A stretch of 64,000 nucleotides of DNA from JABSQH01 sp965230015 (GCA_965230015.1 CBDDKF010000014.1:372001-436000), one strand, 5' to 3'; counted from the first letter of the stretch, positions 26,080-35,745 are shown. Numbers and translations are program-made. The notes: generated from the letters alone by a model not told the origin.

Positions 26080-27264
26080 GTGAGCGAGATCGTTCGGGCG
26101 ATCGACCGGCACCGCCGGTACCGCCGACCCGGTGTGCTCCGGGTGGCCATCGTCGCCGAATCGTTCATGCCAGCCGTGAACGGTGTGACCAACTCGGTGC
26201 TGCGCATCACCGAGCAACTGGCCGCGCAGGGCCATGAGTGCGTCGTGATCGCTCCGGGCCCTGGGCCCGCTGTTGTCGAGGGCACCCCCGTGTTGCGTGT
26301 GCGTTCGTTCGACCTGCCGCGCTACGGCGATTTGCGCATCGGGCTGCCGACCGCCCGACTGGCCGCGATGTTCAAACGCATCGACCCCGACGTGGTGCAC
26401 CTCGCCGCACCAGCCGTGTTGGGCGCCGCAGGCGCACTCAGCCGCTCGGCGCGTTGGCGTGCCGTCGGTTGCGGTGTACCAAACGGACCTGGCCGGCTTC
26501 GCCCGCCGCCAGCGGCTCGGCGTCGCCCATCGACCACTGTGGAAGTGGATTGCCTGGGTCCACCAGCGCGCCGATCTCACGCTGGCGCCGTCGACCTCTG
26601 CGGTGTGGGCGCTCCGCAGCCGACGGCGTGCGCAACGTGGCGCTGTGGGCGCGCGGCGTCGATCTCGAACGCTTTCATCCACGACGTCGATCCGACGCCT
26701 GGCGCCGCACGCTTGCGCCGGCCGGGGGAGACCATCGTCGGCTTCGTCGGTCGTCTGGCCCCCGAGAAACAAGTCGATCGACTCGTTGCGACGTCGGCAC
26801 GGCCCGACGTTCGTGTGGTGGTGATCGGCGACGGCCCCGAACGGGCGCGCCTCGAAGCGGCCATGCCGCGGGCCCAATTCCTCGGCGTTCGCCACGGGTT
26901 GGAACTCGGCGAGCTGTACGCCTCGTTCGATGTGTTCGCCCACGCCGGGCTCGACGAAACCTTCTGCCAAGCCGTCCAGGAAGCGCTGGCCTCTGGACTC
27001 CCCGTGGTGGCCCCCGCCTCGGGCGGCCCGCTCGACCTCGTGCGCCACGGACAAAACGGCTACCTGTGGAACCCGGCCGACCCCGCGTCGTTCACCGAGG
27101 CGATCGCCGAACTCGCTCGCCACCCAGCCCTTCGTCGACAGCTCGGGGCGGCAGGTCGCAGCTCGGTGGAGGCCCGACCGTGGTCGCGGCTCGCCAACGA
27201 GTTGATCGACCACTACCGGTCGGTGAGCGCAACATCGCCTGCGCGGCGACGGCGAGCGGCATGA
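26080..27264 (+). CDS. GDP-mannose-dependent mannosyltransferase, MgtA/PimB-like (GT4), three frameshifts
   Basis: A GT-B glycosyltransferase. The N-terminus (VAIVAESFMPAVNGVTNSVL) and the C-terminus (IVGFVGRLAPEKQVDRL, EALASGLPVVAPASGGPLDL) are in one frame. The middle is in the two other frames: VPSVAVYQTDLAGFARRQ to LTLAPSTSAVWAL, then GVRNVALWARGVDLERFHP. Breaks lie near 26450, 26615 and 26700-26735. All three pieces match, in order, the actinobacterial alpha-mannosyltransferase MgtA/PimB family that builds mannosylated glycolipids. Joined, the length is normal (~390). No stop interrupts any piece, so errors in the sequence are more likely than decay, but three in 300 bp is striking. It overlaps the next gene by ATGA. 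Confidence 0.75.
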   Translation: MSEIVRAIDRHRRYRRPGVLRVAIVAESFMPAVNGVTNSVLRITEQLAAQGHECVVIAPGPGPAVVEGTPVLRVRSFDLPRYGDLRIGLPTARLAAMFKRIDPDVVHLAAPAVLGAAGALSRSARWRAVGCGVPNGPGRLRPPPAARRRPSTTVEVDCLGPPARRSHAGAVDLCGVGAPQPTACATWRCGRAASISNAFIHDVDPTPGAARLRRPGETIVGFVGRLAPEKQVDRLVATSARPDVRVVVIGDGPERARLEAAMPRAQFLGVRHGLELGELYASFDVFAHAGLDETFCQAVQEALASGLPVVAPASGGPLDLVRHGQNGYLWNPADPASFTEAIAELARHPALRRQLGAAGRSSVEARPWSRLANELIDHYRSVSATSPARRRRAA

Positions 27265-28131
27265 GTGTCGCCGTCATCTCCATCCACGACGTGGCACCGT
27301 CGACGTTGCCGGCGTGCCAGCGATTGCTCGACCTCGTCGAGGGGATCGAGGCCACCGCATCGCTGCTGGTGGTCGCTGGACCGTGGCAGCGACCCTCGAT
27401 CGCGGACAGCCCACACTTCGGGCCGTGGCTGCGCAACGCCGAGGCGCGTGGCCACGAGATCGTCGTGCACGGCTGGGAGCACCGGGCGGTCGCCGATCCT
27501 GCTGGTCGCATCGGTCGGGGCGCGCCGGATCGGTGATCGTCTGATTGCCCGCGGCTGCGCAGAATTCGGCGCGCTCGGTCGCGACGAGGCGTTGCGCCGC
27601 AGCGCTGCAGGCCTCTCGGCTCTGACCGAACTCGGGACATCGCCGATCGGGTTCACCCCGCCCAGGATGGCTGGCCTCACCCGACGCCGAACATGCACTC
27701 GCGATAGTCGGCTTCGAGTACACCACCACCCGCCACCGCGGTGATCGATCTCGTCCGCAACCGGCGCATCGAGATCCCGGCACTTTCGCACCGCTCCAGC
27801 GGCCCGCTGGCGGGCGTCGCCGCCCGCACGATCACGGCGATCGGCGCCCACCGTTGTCGACACGGTGACCCGGTGCGATTGGCGCTGCACCCACCCGACG
27901 TGCTCGACGTGCGCCTGGCGACCGCTACGGAACGACTGATCGACCTGATCGGCGACTCGACGTTGTGTGCGCTGACCTACGACCGCCTGGTCGCGGCGCA
28001 CCGCGATCGCCTCGACGGGATCGCCAGCGCCCGATGCGGAGCTACTGGCCAATCTCCCCATCGGACCGATCCACGACGTCGAGCGTTGTGCGGCGCACGC
28101 ACCATCGCACCGAACTGGAGGCACGGGATGA
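27261..28131 (+). CDS. DUF2334 polysaccharide deacetylase-like protein, several frameshifts
   Basis: The opening SVAVISIHDVAPSTLPACQR is the signature of DUF2334 deacetylase-fold proteins (HDV metal motif), followed by ATASLLVVAGPW and EIVVHGWEHR. Coding then jumps frame near 27515, 27675, 27740 and 28030; the pieces LIARGCAEFGALGRDEALRR, GFTPP, SPDAEHALAIVGFEYTTTRH, DLVRNRRIEIPALSHRSSGP and LALHPPDVLD read in order and complete the domain. The last piece ends in a TGA that overlaps the next ATG (ATGA), confirming the end. The protein probably removes acyl groups from a glycan or glycolipid, in step with the flanking glycosyltransferases. Four shifts make either poor local sequence or a decaying gene possible. 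Confidence 0.65.
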
Positions 28132-29309
28132 AGATCTTGCAGCTGGCCAACTTCTACCATCCGCGCTCGGGCGGACTGCGCACTGCGATCGATGCTCTCG
28201 CCAAGGGCTACACCGCGGCGGGCCACGACGTGTCGCTCGTCGTTCCGGGTGCAGCTCGCGATCTGCGGCGCAACCGACGACCGCACCGTCGTGACCTTGC
28301 GCGGACCCCGCCTCCCGCGCTCGGGTGGGTACCGCACGATCGTCGGCCAGCGCGCCGTCCACGAAGTGGTCCGGCGACTCGAGCCCGACGTGATCGAACT
28401 CTCGGACAAGACCACACTCGCCCGGGCCGTTGCGACGATGCCCGACCGGCCGCCCGTGGTGGTGTTCTCTCACGAGCGTCTCGATCGGGTGATTGCCCAG
28501 CATGTGCCGGTGCCATCGTCGGCGGCGGGCCGGGTGGCGAGCTTGACCGACCGCTGGACGCGTCGGGCGGTGCACGGTGCCGACGCGCTGGTGTGCGCTT
28601 CGCGCTTCGCGTCGAGCGAGTTCGACCGTTTGGCGGCGGTGCCGAGCGCTCGGCGCGTGCCCGCGGTTCGCCTGATCCCGCTCGGCGTCGATCTCGAGCG
28701 CTTCACGCCCGAGGCCCGTCACGACGGCGCGGCCATGGCGCAGCTCCCGCCTCGTCGTCCTGGTGTGCATCGATTCGTGTACGTCGGGCGGCTCTCGGCC
28801 GAGAAACACCCGGGCGACGCGCTCGATGCAGTGCAGCGCGTGCACGAGACCGGGGCGCCACGTCGAACTCGTCATCGCGGGTGACGGTCCACTGCGCCAC
28901 GAGCTCGAACGAGCCGCCGCCAGCTCGCCGGTGACGTTTCTCGGCCATATCGTCGACCGGCGCGTGATCGCCGCGTTGATCGCGAGCGCCGACGTGGCGA
29001 TCGCTCCCTCACACGAACGAGACGTTCGGCCTGGCGGCACTGGAAGCGATGGCCGCTGGTACTCCCGTGGTTGCGGTTGCTGGTGGCGCGGTGGCCGAGA
29101 TCGTGGTGCCGGGGGCAGGAGCGATCGGTCACGCTGGCGGCAACGGGCTGGCCGCAGCCTGCGTGAGATTGCTCGATGGTGACCGCGAGCATTACCGCGT
29201 GGCCGCGAGGGCTCGCGCCGCGGAATTCCCTTGGGTGCGCACGGTCGATTCGATGTTGTCGCTGTTTCACCAGGTCGAGATGGCGCGGTCGGCGCAACTG
29301 GCGGGTTAA
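28128..29309 (+). CDS. GT4 glycosyltransferase, about three frameshifts
   Basis: A second GT-B enzyme. It opens MKILQLANFYHPRSGGLRTA and AAGHDVSLVVPGA, shifts near 28245-28265, continues TVVTLRGPRLPRSGGYRTIV, VVVFSHERLDRVIAQHVP and FVYVGRLSAEKHPGDALDA, shifts near 28860 to HVELVIAGDGPLRHELERA and FLGHIVDRR, and shifts again near 29015 to EAMAAGTPVVAVAGGAVAE. The order and motifs (EKHPGD donor loop, G-D-G-P, TPVVA) are those of actinobacterial mannosyltransferases related to PimC. It is coupled by ATGA to the deacetylase. Sugar donor is inferred, not shown. Confidence 0.7.
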
Positions 29310-29311
29310 CG

Positions 29312-29980
29312 GTGTCGCTGCCCGCGGCGACTGTCGCCGTCTCGGTCGACCCGCCGTGCGACGACGACATCGTCGAGGTCGAGCGGCTGTTCACCGACAC
29401 CGTGCTCCTCGGCGCCCCCTTGTCGACGCCGCTGGCCGGGTTCGACGCCTACCGCGAGCTGTGCCTCGCGTGGTATCTCGGACAGGGGCGCGACGATGCG
29501 GGCGTCGCCCGCGTCGGCGGCGAGATGACCGGGTACGCACTGGTGTGCACCGACCACGGTGCAGCGAGTCGTCACGAGCGCCGGGCGGCGCTCATCCTCG
29601 CCCGACAGCTCTGCGCACTCGCTGCCCGCGGCCAAGTCGACGCATCGAGCCGGGCGTTCTATCGACTGCGGCTGCGCGATGCGCGCACGCTGGCGCGCGC
29701 ACACCGACGTCCGCCTGCAGCCGTGCATGCCCACCTGAACGTGCAGGCCGGACGACGGAGCGGCTCCACCACGCTGGCGCTCGTGGAGCACATCGATCGA
29801 CGGTGTTGCGCCGCCGGCGAACACCGTTGGTACGGCGAGATGAACGAGCGCCGCGGTCGTCGCGGGCGGGCGCTCACCCGATTGGGCTTCGAAATCGTCG
29901 GCGTTGCCCCGAACTACACGTTGAGCACGCTGCTCGGCACCGACGTCGACCGGCTCACGGTGTTGCGGTCGCTCGACTGA
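29312..29980 (+). CDS. Hypothetical protein, GNAT-like
   Basis: A 222-residue protein starting 2 nt after the glycosyltransferase stop. It has an N-terminal strand-helix unit, a central stretch AGVARVGGEMTGYALVCTDH resembling the core strands of GNAT acetyltransferases, and a C-terminal MNERRGRRGRALTRLGFEIV segment that fits the late GNAT helix/strand. The acetyl-CoA loop (QxxGxG/A) is not clear. Position suggests a role in decorating the glycolipid or glycan made by the cluster. The frame is intact, unlike the three genes before it. Confidence 0.55.
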   Translation: MSLPAATVAVSVDPPCDDDIVEVERLFTDTVLLGAPLSTPLAGFDAYRELCLAWYLGQGRDDAGVARVGGEMTGYALVCTDHGAASRHERRAALILARQLCALAARGQVDASSRAFYRLRLRDARTLARAHRRPPAAVHAHLNVQAGRRSGSTTLALVEHIDRRCCAAGEHRWYGEMNERRGRRGRALTRLGFEIVGVAPNYTLSTLLGTDVDRLTVLRSLD

Positions 29981-29992
29981 GCAACCTCCGCG

Positions 29993-30912
29993 CTACTGGT
30001 TCTCGAGGGCGGCCATCACTGCCGCCATCGTTTCGGCGATCATCTGCTCGCGCGGCGGCATGCCGGGTGTTTCGTTCGGTTGGACGGGATTGGTCCCCTC
30101 GCCGATCGAGTGGAACCGTTCCATGGCGATCTCGACGAAATCGGGGTGCGGGAACACCCAGTAGCGGTTCTCGCGAACTGCGGCGACTGTCGGCGACTGC
30201 GCGACCAGTCGCGACTGCCCGGCATCCCTTCGTCGATCGCGGTGCGGACGTAGTTGAACATCACCTCTTGACCGGCGTCGAGCTCGGGTCGTTCGCCCAA
30301 GTGGTCGGGCCAGTTGCGGTCGGCGTCGATGATGCCCGTCTTCACCCAGGCCGGACACAAACAGCTGACGCCGACGGGGATCGGCGACATCTCCATCGCA
30401 TGGTGCAGGCCCTCGGTGAGGGCGACGACGGCGTGTTTGCTGGCGTCGTACGCCGGGCCGAAGCCCGGGTACAGCCCGGCGATCGATGCGGTGTTCACCA
30501 CGTGGCCACCGCCCGATTCCAGGATGCGTGGGAGGAAGGCGCGCACGCCGTAGATGACACCCCACAGGTTGACGCCGAGCGTCCACTCCCACGTTTCGAT
30601 CGGACCGAGCCACGGGTCACCCTTGCCCGCCACACCTGCGTTGTTGCAGATCACGTGGACGGCACCGAACCGCTCGACGGTCGCTGCTGCCAACGCCTCG
30701 ACCTGATCGGCCTGACTCACGTCGGTGATCGAGGTCATCGTGTCGACACCGTGCGCCGCCCGCACCTCGCCGTCGGCGGTGGTCAGGTCGTCGGCGTTCA
30801 CGTCGGCCAGTACCAGCTTGCAGCCCGCGGCGCCGAACGAGTGGGCCATCGCCAAGCCGATCCCGCTCCCCGCTCCGGTGATGACGACGACGGTGTCGGT
30901 CCCCAGTTCCAT
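29993..30912 (-). CDS. Short-chain dehydrogenase/reductase, one frameshift
   Basis: A classical SDR. Cofactor motif VVVITGAGSGIGLAMAHSFG (TGxxxGIG), VICNNAGVAG (NNAG), catalytic NTASIAG and YDASKHAVVAL (YxxxK), then VSCLCPAWVKTGI. The frame shifts near 30210; the other frame gives SRLVAQSPTVAAVRENRYWV and FPHPDFVEIAMERF, the family C-terminus, ending at TAG 29993. Joined length is ~305. A GAAAGGG sequence precedes the ATG. It is divergent from oleA by 94 bp; a role in fatty-acid or olefin metabolism is possible, but SDRs are too common to say. Confidence 0.8.
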
Positions 30913-30972
30913 GTAACGCGCCCTTTCGATAGTTCCCCCAGCCGGGACGCTACCTCAGGGCGGATTCCGGCG

Positions 30973-31000
30973 TAGGCTCCGGGGCACGCATGCGAAAGGA
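30973..31000 (+). promoter_or_regulatory. Promoter and ribosome-binding site of the ole operon
   Basis: TAGGCT (30973-30978) is a plausible -10 box; a GAAAGGA ribosome-binding site (30994-31000) lies 6 nt before the oleA ATG. Unlike many genes here, oleA has a proper leader. Confidence 0.4.
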
Positions 31001-31006
31001 ACCGCG

Positions 31007-32032
31007 ATGACCGGGAACTCCGTCTTCCGTCCACGTGACGTCGCCGTCCTCGGAGTGGAAGCCGTCGAGGCTCCCGAGGTGGTCACGTCGGCGTGGATCG
31101 ACGAGCAACTCGCCGCAACCTACGAGCGCACCGGCCTGCAGGCCGGCACGCTGGCGGATCTCGCCGGCATCGAGGAGCGGCGGTGGTGGCCAGAAGACGT
31201 CACCTTCGACCAAGCCGCTGCCATGGCCGGTCGGAAGGTGCTCGATGCGACGGGAGTCGATCCCGAGCGCATCGGCATGCTCATCTCCACGTCGGTGTGC
31301 AAGCACCACCTCGAACCTTCGGTGTCGTGCGCCGTGCACCATCAGCTCGAGCTGTCGCCGAGCTGCCTCAACTTCGATGTGGGCAACGCCTGCCTGGGAT
31401 TCATCAACGGCATGCAGATCGCAGCGGCGTCGATCGACGCCGGCATGATCGATTACGCCATCATCGTCGACGGCGAAGGCAGCCGGCACACCCAGCTGGC
31501 CACCATCGAGCGCCTGCAACGCGCCGAGACCACCGCAGCCGATGTGTTCGCCGAGTTCGCCTCGCTCACCCTCGGCTCCGGGGCTGCGGCGGCGATCATG
31601 TGCCGCGCCTCCGAGCACCCCGAAGCGCACCGCTTCGTCGGTGGCATCGCGCGCGCTGGCACCGAACACCATCAGTTGTGCGTCGGCGACCTCGATCGCA
31701 TGACCACCGATACTCACGGCTTGCTCGTGGCGGGCCTCGACCTGGCCGAGGCGGCCTGGAAGCACGCTGGTCACGACTTCGACTGGGAGCTCGGAGTCGA
31801 TTGGTACGTCATTCACCAGGTGAGCCAAGTGCACACCAAGATGATCACCGACCGTCTCGGCGTCGACCTCGACCGGGTGCCGCTGACGTTCCCGCGCTAC
31901 GGCAACGTCGGTCCGGCAGCGATCCCGATCACGTTGGTCAGCGTCGCCGATCAGATCCAGCCTGGCGATCGCGTGTTGTGTATGGGGATCGGCTCGGGCT
32001 TGAACACGAGCATCACCGAACTCGTCTGGTGA
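31007..32032 (+). CDS. oleA: OleA, long-chain acyl-CoA head-to-head condensing enzyme
   Basis: A 341-residue thiolase-fold KASIII-like enzyme. The catalytic triad is Cys129 (FDVGNACLGFING), His270 (WYVIHQVSQ) and Asn300 (RYGNVGPAAIP). Glu103 (HHLEPSVSC) lies 26 residues before the Cys, the same spacing as Glu117/Cys143 of Xanthomonas OleA, where the Glu reaches into the partner's active site. KASIII proper has other residues here. OleA joins two fatty acyl-CoAs to a 2-alkyl-3-keto acid. Identity is fixed by the neighbours: oleBC overlaps it by GTGA and oleD follows, the complete olefin pathway. Confidence 0.9.
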   Translation: MTGNSVFRPRDVAVLGVEAVEAPEVVTSAWIDEQLAATYERTGLQAGTLADLAGIEERRWWPEDVTFDQAAAMAGRKVLDATGVDPERIGMLISTSVCKHHLEPSVSCAVHHQLELSPSCLNFDVGNACLGFINGMQIAAASIDAGMIDYAIIVDGEGSRHTQLATIERLQRAETTAADVFAEFASLTLGSGAAAAIMCRASEHPEAHRFVGGIARAGTEHHQLCVGDLDRMTTDTHGLLVAGLDLAEAAWKHAGHDFDWELGVDWYVIHQVSQVHTKMITDRLGVDLDRVPLTFPRYGNVGPAAIPITLVSVADQIQPGDRVLCMGIGSGLNTSITELVW

Positions 32033-34627
32033 CCCTCGCGCTCCCCACGGCCGCGGAGTGGGCCCGGTGGGGCGTGCCCAGCGAGTGGTCGCGCCTGGTC
32101 GATGTTCCCGAGCGCGGTGGGGCGTCCCGCCGGTGGCACGTCCTCGACACCGGTGCGCCTGACGCCACCGCGCAAGGGTCGCCCGGGCCGACCGTGTTGT
32201 GCGTGCACGGCAATCCCACATGGAGCTTCGTGTGGGCACGGGTCGCTCGCACTCTGGCCCCACGTCACCGCGTGGTGGCGGTCGACCAGCTCGGAATGGG
32301 GTACAGCGAGCGCACGCCGCGCCGCCGCTACGGCGACCGAGTAGCCGATCTCGCCGACCTGGTCGATGCCCTCGACCTCACCGCCGACGGCCCGATCGTG
32401 GTCATCGGCCACGACTGGGGTGGGGCGATCGCCATGGGCTGGGCGGTTGCCCACGGCGACGACCTCGCCGCGCTCGTGCTGTGCAACACCGGCATCGCCG
32501 TGCCGGAAGGGCGATCTGCGCCGGCGATCATCCGGCTTGCTGCGTCGCCGTTCCTCCTCGATGCGGTGTGCCGGGGCACCCCGGTGTTCGTGCGCGGCGC
32601 CGCTCGTCTGTCGCGCGATCGATTGACCAAGATCGAACGTGAGGCCCTCGACGCTCCCTACCGCGGTGCACCACAGCGTGCGGCGATCGCCGACTTCGTC
32701 GACGACATTCCGCTCCGCGACGACGCGCCGAGCGCCGACGTACTCGACGCCGTCGCAGCAGGTCTGGCGAACATCAGTGCACCGGTGCTGTTGGCGTGGG
32801 GGCCCGACGACCCGGTGTTCAACGACGACTTCCTCGACGATCTAGCGCGCCGGATGCCGCATGCGGACCGTCACCGATTCCCACGGGGCGGTCACCTCCT
32901 GCCGCTGGAAGACATCGGGACACCATCGGCTGCCAACGTGATCGCCGAGTGGCTCCACCACCTCGACCGCGATCGCGGCGCCGGTGCCCCGCACGGTGTC
33001 GGGCACGAGCCGGAGCCGGCGGGCGGCGGTCATCGCCCGCTGTGGGCGCCGATCGACGAGAACACCTCCGATCCGTCACGACGGGCCAGCCGTGCCGTCG
33101 TCGACGTGGCCAGCGGCGACACGGTGACGTGGTCGGAGTTGGGCGAACGGATCGAACACGGGGCCCGAGCGCTGCGGGCCAAAGGGATGACCGCCGGCGA
33201 CCGGGTCGCCATGCTCACCCCGCCCAGTGTCGACGCACTGGTCGTCGCGTATGCGATCGTCCGAGCCGGGGGCGTGGCAGTGGTCGCTGACCGCGGGTTG
33301 GGGCTGTCCGGGTTGCGTACCGCCATTCGGTCTTCGCGGCCACGCTTCGTGGTGGGGCCTCGACAGGCGCGCGGTGCGGCCCGCGTGCTGCGCTGGGCGC
33401 CTGGTGCCACGATGCTCGATCCGAGCGATCTGTGGCACGGTCCCGAACTCGATGAGTTGCCGGTGCCGAGCCCCGACCATCTCGCTGCCGTGCTGTTCAC
33501 CTCCGGAGCGACGGGGCCGGCCAAAGGCGTGCGGTACACCCACGCGCAGTTGGCCGCACAACGCGACGCCCTCGAGGCGACCTATGCGATCACCCCCGCC
33601 GATCGTCTCGTAGCTGCGTTTGCGCCGTTCGCGTTGTACGGGCCCGGACTGGGCATCACGACCGCGCTCCCCCGACAGCGACGTGACTCGGCCGGGCACA
33701 CTCACCGCCGAGGTGTTGTCGGCGGCGTGCGCCGAGATCGACGCGACGATGGCCTTTGCGTCACCGGCTGCGCTGGCCAATGTGGTGCGCACCGCTGAAT
33801 CCAACGCGTCGGCCGCCGCCGGCCTCCGTGGCCTCCGAGTGGTGATGAGTGCCGGGGCGCCGGTGCCGTCGGAGCTGTTGCACGACGTGGCCCAACTGAC
33901 GCCGTCGGCGACACTGCACACCCCCTACGGCATGACCGAGTCGCTGCCCGTCGCCGACATCGAATTGACGGCGATCGACACCGCCGATGCCGACGATCCC
34001 CACGGCGGGGTGTGCGTCGGGGCTCCAGTGAAGGGCGTCGAGGTGCTGATCGTCCCGTTCGGGTTCGACGCCCGACAACCCGTGGATGCGTTGCCCGTTG
34101 GGCGTATGGGCGAAATCCTCGTTCGTTCTTCGTGGACCAGCGCTGGCTACGACGGCCTGTGGGCGACGGAAACCGCCGCCCGTCCGATCGACGCCGATGG
34201 ACGAAGGTGGCATCGCACGGGCGACGTCGGACACCTCGACGCCGCCGGCCGTCTGTGGGTCGAGGGGCGCAGCGTGCACGTGATCACTGCGGTATCGGGT
34301 CCGATCACACCGGTTCCGGTCGAGCGCGCGGTCGAGCGCCGGCTGCGAGGAACTCGAGTTGCTGCCGTCGGCGTCGGTCCTGTGGCACGCCAGCAGCTCG
34401 CTGTCGTGATCGAGCAGGGCGGAGCCAATGGGCTGGCCAGCACCGACATCGCGCGAGCCGTGCGCGACGCCGTGTCGCCGTTGGGTGTGGAGGTCGCCGC
34501 GGTGCTCGCTGTCGCCGAGATTCCCGTCGACATCCGTCACGAGGCCAAGATCGACCGCGCGGCGGTGGCCGATTGGGCCGAACGCGTGCTCGCGGGTCGG
34601 CGCGTCCGGCCGCTGCGCCGGCACTGA
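32029..34627 (+). CDS. oleBC: OleBC fusion: beta-lactone decarboxylase + beta-lactone synthetase, one frameshift
   Basis: Residues 1-310 are OleB, a haloalkane-dehalogenase-like hydrolase: HGNPTWSF (60-67), nucleophile Asp129 (GHDWGGAIAM), base His289 (PRGGHLLPLED). Residues ~335-866 are OleC, an AMP-forming enzyme: LFTSGATGPAKGVRYTH (P-loop, 490-506), PYGMTE and RTGDVGHLD. OleC closes the 2-alkyl-3-hydroxy acid to a beta-lactone; OleB removes CO2 to give the cis-olefin. The frame breaks in a run of five C at 33669-33673; with four C the halves join as ALPDSDVTRPGTLTAEVL. OleB-OleC fusions in this order are known from actinobacteria such as Micrococcus luteus. GTG overlaps the oleA stop. Confidence 0.88.
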
Positions 34628-34642
34628 GGACGACTCGGAGCA

Positions 34643-35692
34643 ATGCGCACGCTGGTGACCGGCTCGTCGAGTCGTATCGGACTCGGCGTGGTTGCCGCAT
34701 TGCGTGGCCGAGGCGACGAGGTGGTCACCCTGCAGCGCCGACCGGTGCCGGCGCTCGACGAGCTCGACGTCCGCCAGGTCACAGGCGACATCCGCGACGC
34801 GGACCGTGTGGACGAGGCGGTCGACGGCTGCGATGGGGTGATCCACCTCGCAGCGCGTGTCGGCGTGGTCGGTAGCTGGGACGACTTCCATTCGGTGAAC
34901 GTTGATGGCACCGCAGTGGTGCTCGACGCGGCGCGGCGAGCCGATGTGGAGCGGTTCGTACACGTGTCGTCGCCGTCGGTGGCTCACGAGGGCGACTCGT
35001 TGGTGGGGGAGGGGGCCGGTCCGCCGGTCACGGGACGCCGGCGGCCGTTCTATCCCGAATCGAAGGCACTCGCCGAGCAGATGGTGTTGGCGCCTTCATC
35101 ATCGGCCACGCGCGTCGTGGCGATCCGTCCTCATCTGGTGTGGGGGCCGGGCGACGAGCAACTCGTCGGCCGCATCGTCGAGCGCGCGCGAGCGGGACGC
35201 CTCGCCGTTGTCGGTACCGGGGCGGCGCTGATCGACACGACCTACGTCGACAATGCGGTCGATGCGCTCGTGGCTGCGCTGGATGCACTGGAACCCGACG
35301 CCGACTGTGCGGGGCGGGCGTACGTGGTCGCCAACGGCGAGCCGCGACCGATCATCGAGCTGATCGCCGGCATCTGTGCTGCCGCCGGGGCACCGTTCGC
35401 TCCGCGGCATGTCCCGCTGCGGGTCGCTCGACCGGTGGGCGCGCTGGTGGAGCGGGTGTGGGCGACGGTCGCGCCACGGGCTGAGCCGCCGATTACAGCG
35501 TTTGTCGCCGAGCAACTCGGCACCGCGCACTGGTTCGATCCGCGACCCGCTGCCGCCGACCTGCACTGGCGGCCGCGCGTCTCGATCGACGAGGGGCTCG
35601 ACCGACTCGGCGACTGGTTCGACGCCGGGCTGTCCGGACTGGCCCGAAGCGCAGTAGGGTCTCCGCCCTGGCGACGTGGCCGAGTGGCTTAG
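34643..35692 (+). CDS. oleD: OleD, NAD(P)H-dependent 2-alkyl-3-ketoalkanoic acid reductase
   Basis: A 349-residue extended SDR (epimerase fold). The nucleotide motif is LVTGSSSRIG near the N-terminus, the catalytic pair YPESK (in RRPFYPESKALAEQMV), and IHLAARVGVVG, VNVDGTAVVLDAA and FVHVSSPSVAH are the usual core strands. It reduces the OleA product to the 3-hydroxy acid used by OleC. Start ATG lies 15 nt after oleBC with CTCGGAG upstream. The frame has no stop before the tRNA-Cys gene; the first in-frame TAG is within the tRNA D-arm, so the last eight residues are read from tRNA sequence. A missing base near the end would change this. Confidence 0.85.
   Translation: MRTLVTGSSSRIGLGVVAALRGRGDEVVTLQRRPVPALDELDVRQVTGDIRDADRVDEAVDGCDGVIHLAARVGVVGSWDDFHSVNVDGTAVVLDAARRADVERFVHVSSPSVAHEGDSLVGEGAGPPVTGRRRPFYPESKALAEQMVLAPSSSATRVVAIRPHLVWGPGDEQLVGRIVERARAGRLAVVGTGAALIDTTYVDNAVDALVAALDALEPDADCAGRAYVVANGEPRPIIELIAGICAAAGAPFAPRHVPLRVARPVGALVERVWATVAPRAEPPITAFVAEQLGTAHWFDPRPAAADLHWRPRVSIDEGLDRLGDWFDAGLSGLARSAVGSPPWRRGRVA
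35655..35660 (+). promoter_or_regulatory. Possible -10 box of tRNA-Cys inside oleD
   Basis: TAGGGT ends 9 nt before the tRNA 5' end, in the 3' end of oleD. It fits the -10 pattern seen elsewhere and would let the tRNA be made without the ole operon. No clear -35 box. Confidence 0.3.
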
Positions 35693-35745
35693 GCAACGGC
35701 CTGCAAAGCCGTCTACCCGGGGTTCGATTCCCGGCGTCGCCTCCA
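35670..35745 (+). tRNA. tRNA-Cys (GCA)
   Basis: The acceptor stem GGCGACG pairs with CGTCGCC; the anticodon loop CTGCAAA gives anticodon GCA for cysteine; the T-loop GGTTCGATTCC is canonical and CCA is encoded (35743-35745). Its first 23 bases overlap the oleD 3' end. Confidence 0.93.

Noticed and set aside
27261..29309. Several separate short genes in this stretch.
   Set aside because: The short frames are consecutive parts of two known families in the right order, linked by frameshifts, and the joint at 28128 is an ATGA overlap.
31007..32032. FabH (KASIII) for fatty-acid initiation.
   Set aside because: The Glu-Cys spacing, the NACLGF motif and the operon point to OleA.
32029..32960. Haloalkane dehalogenase.
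   Set aside because: OleB belongs to that superfamily, but the fusion to OleC and the oleA/oleD neighbours identify it as the beta-lactone decarboxylase.
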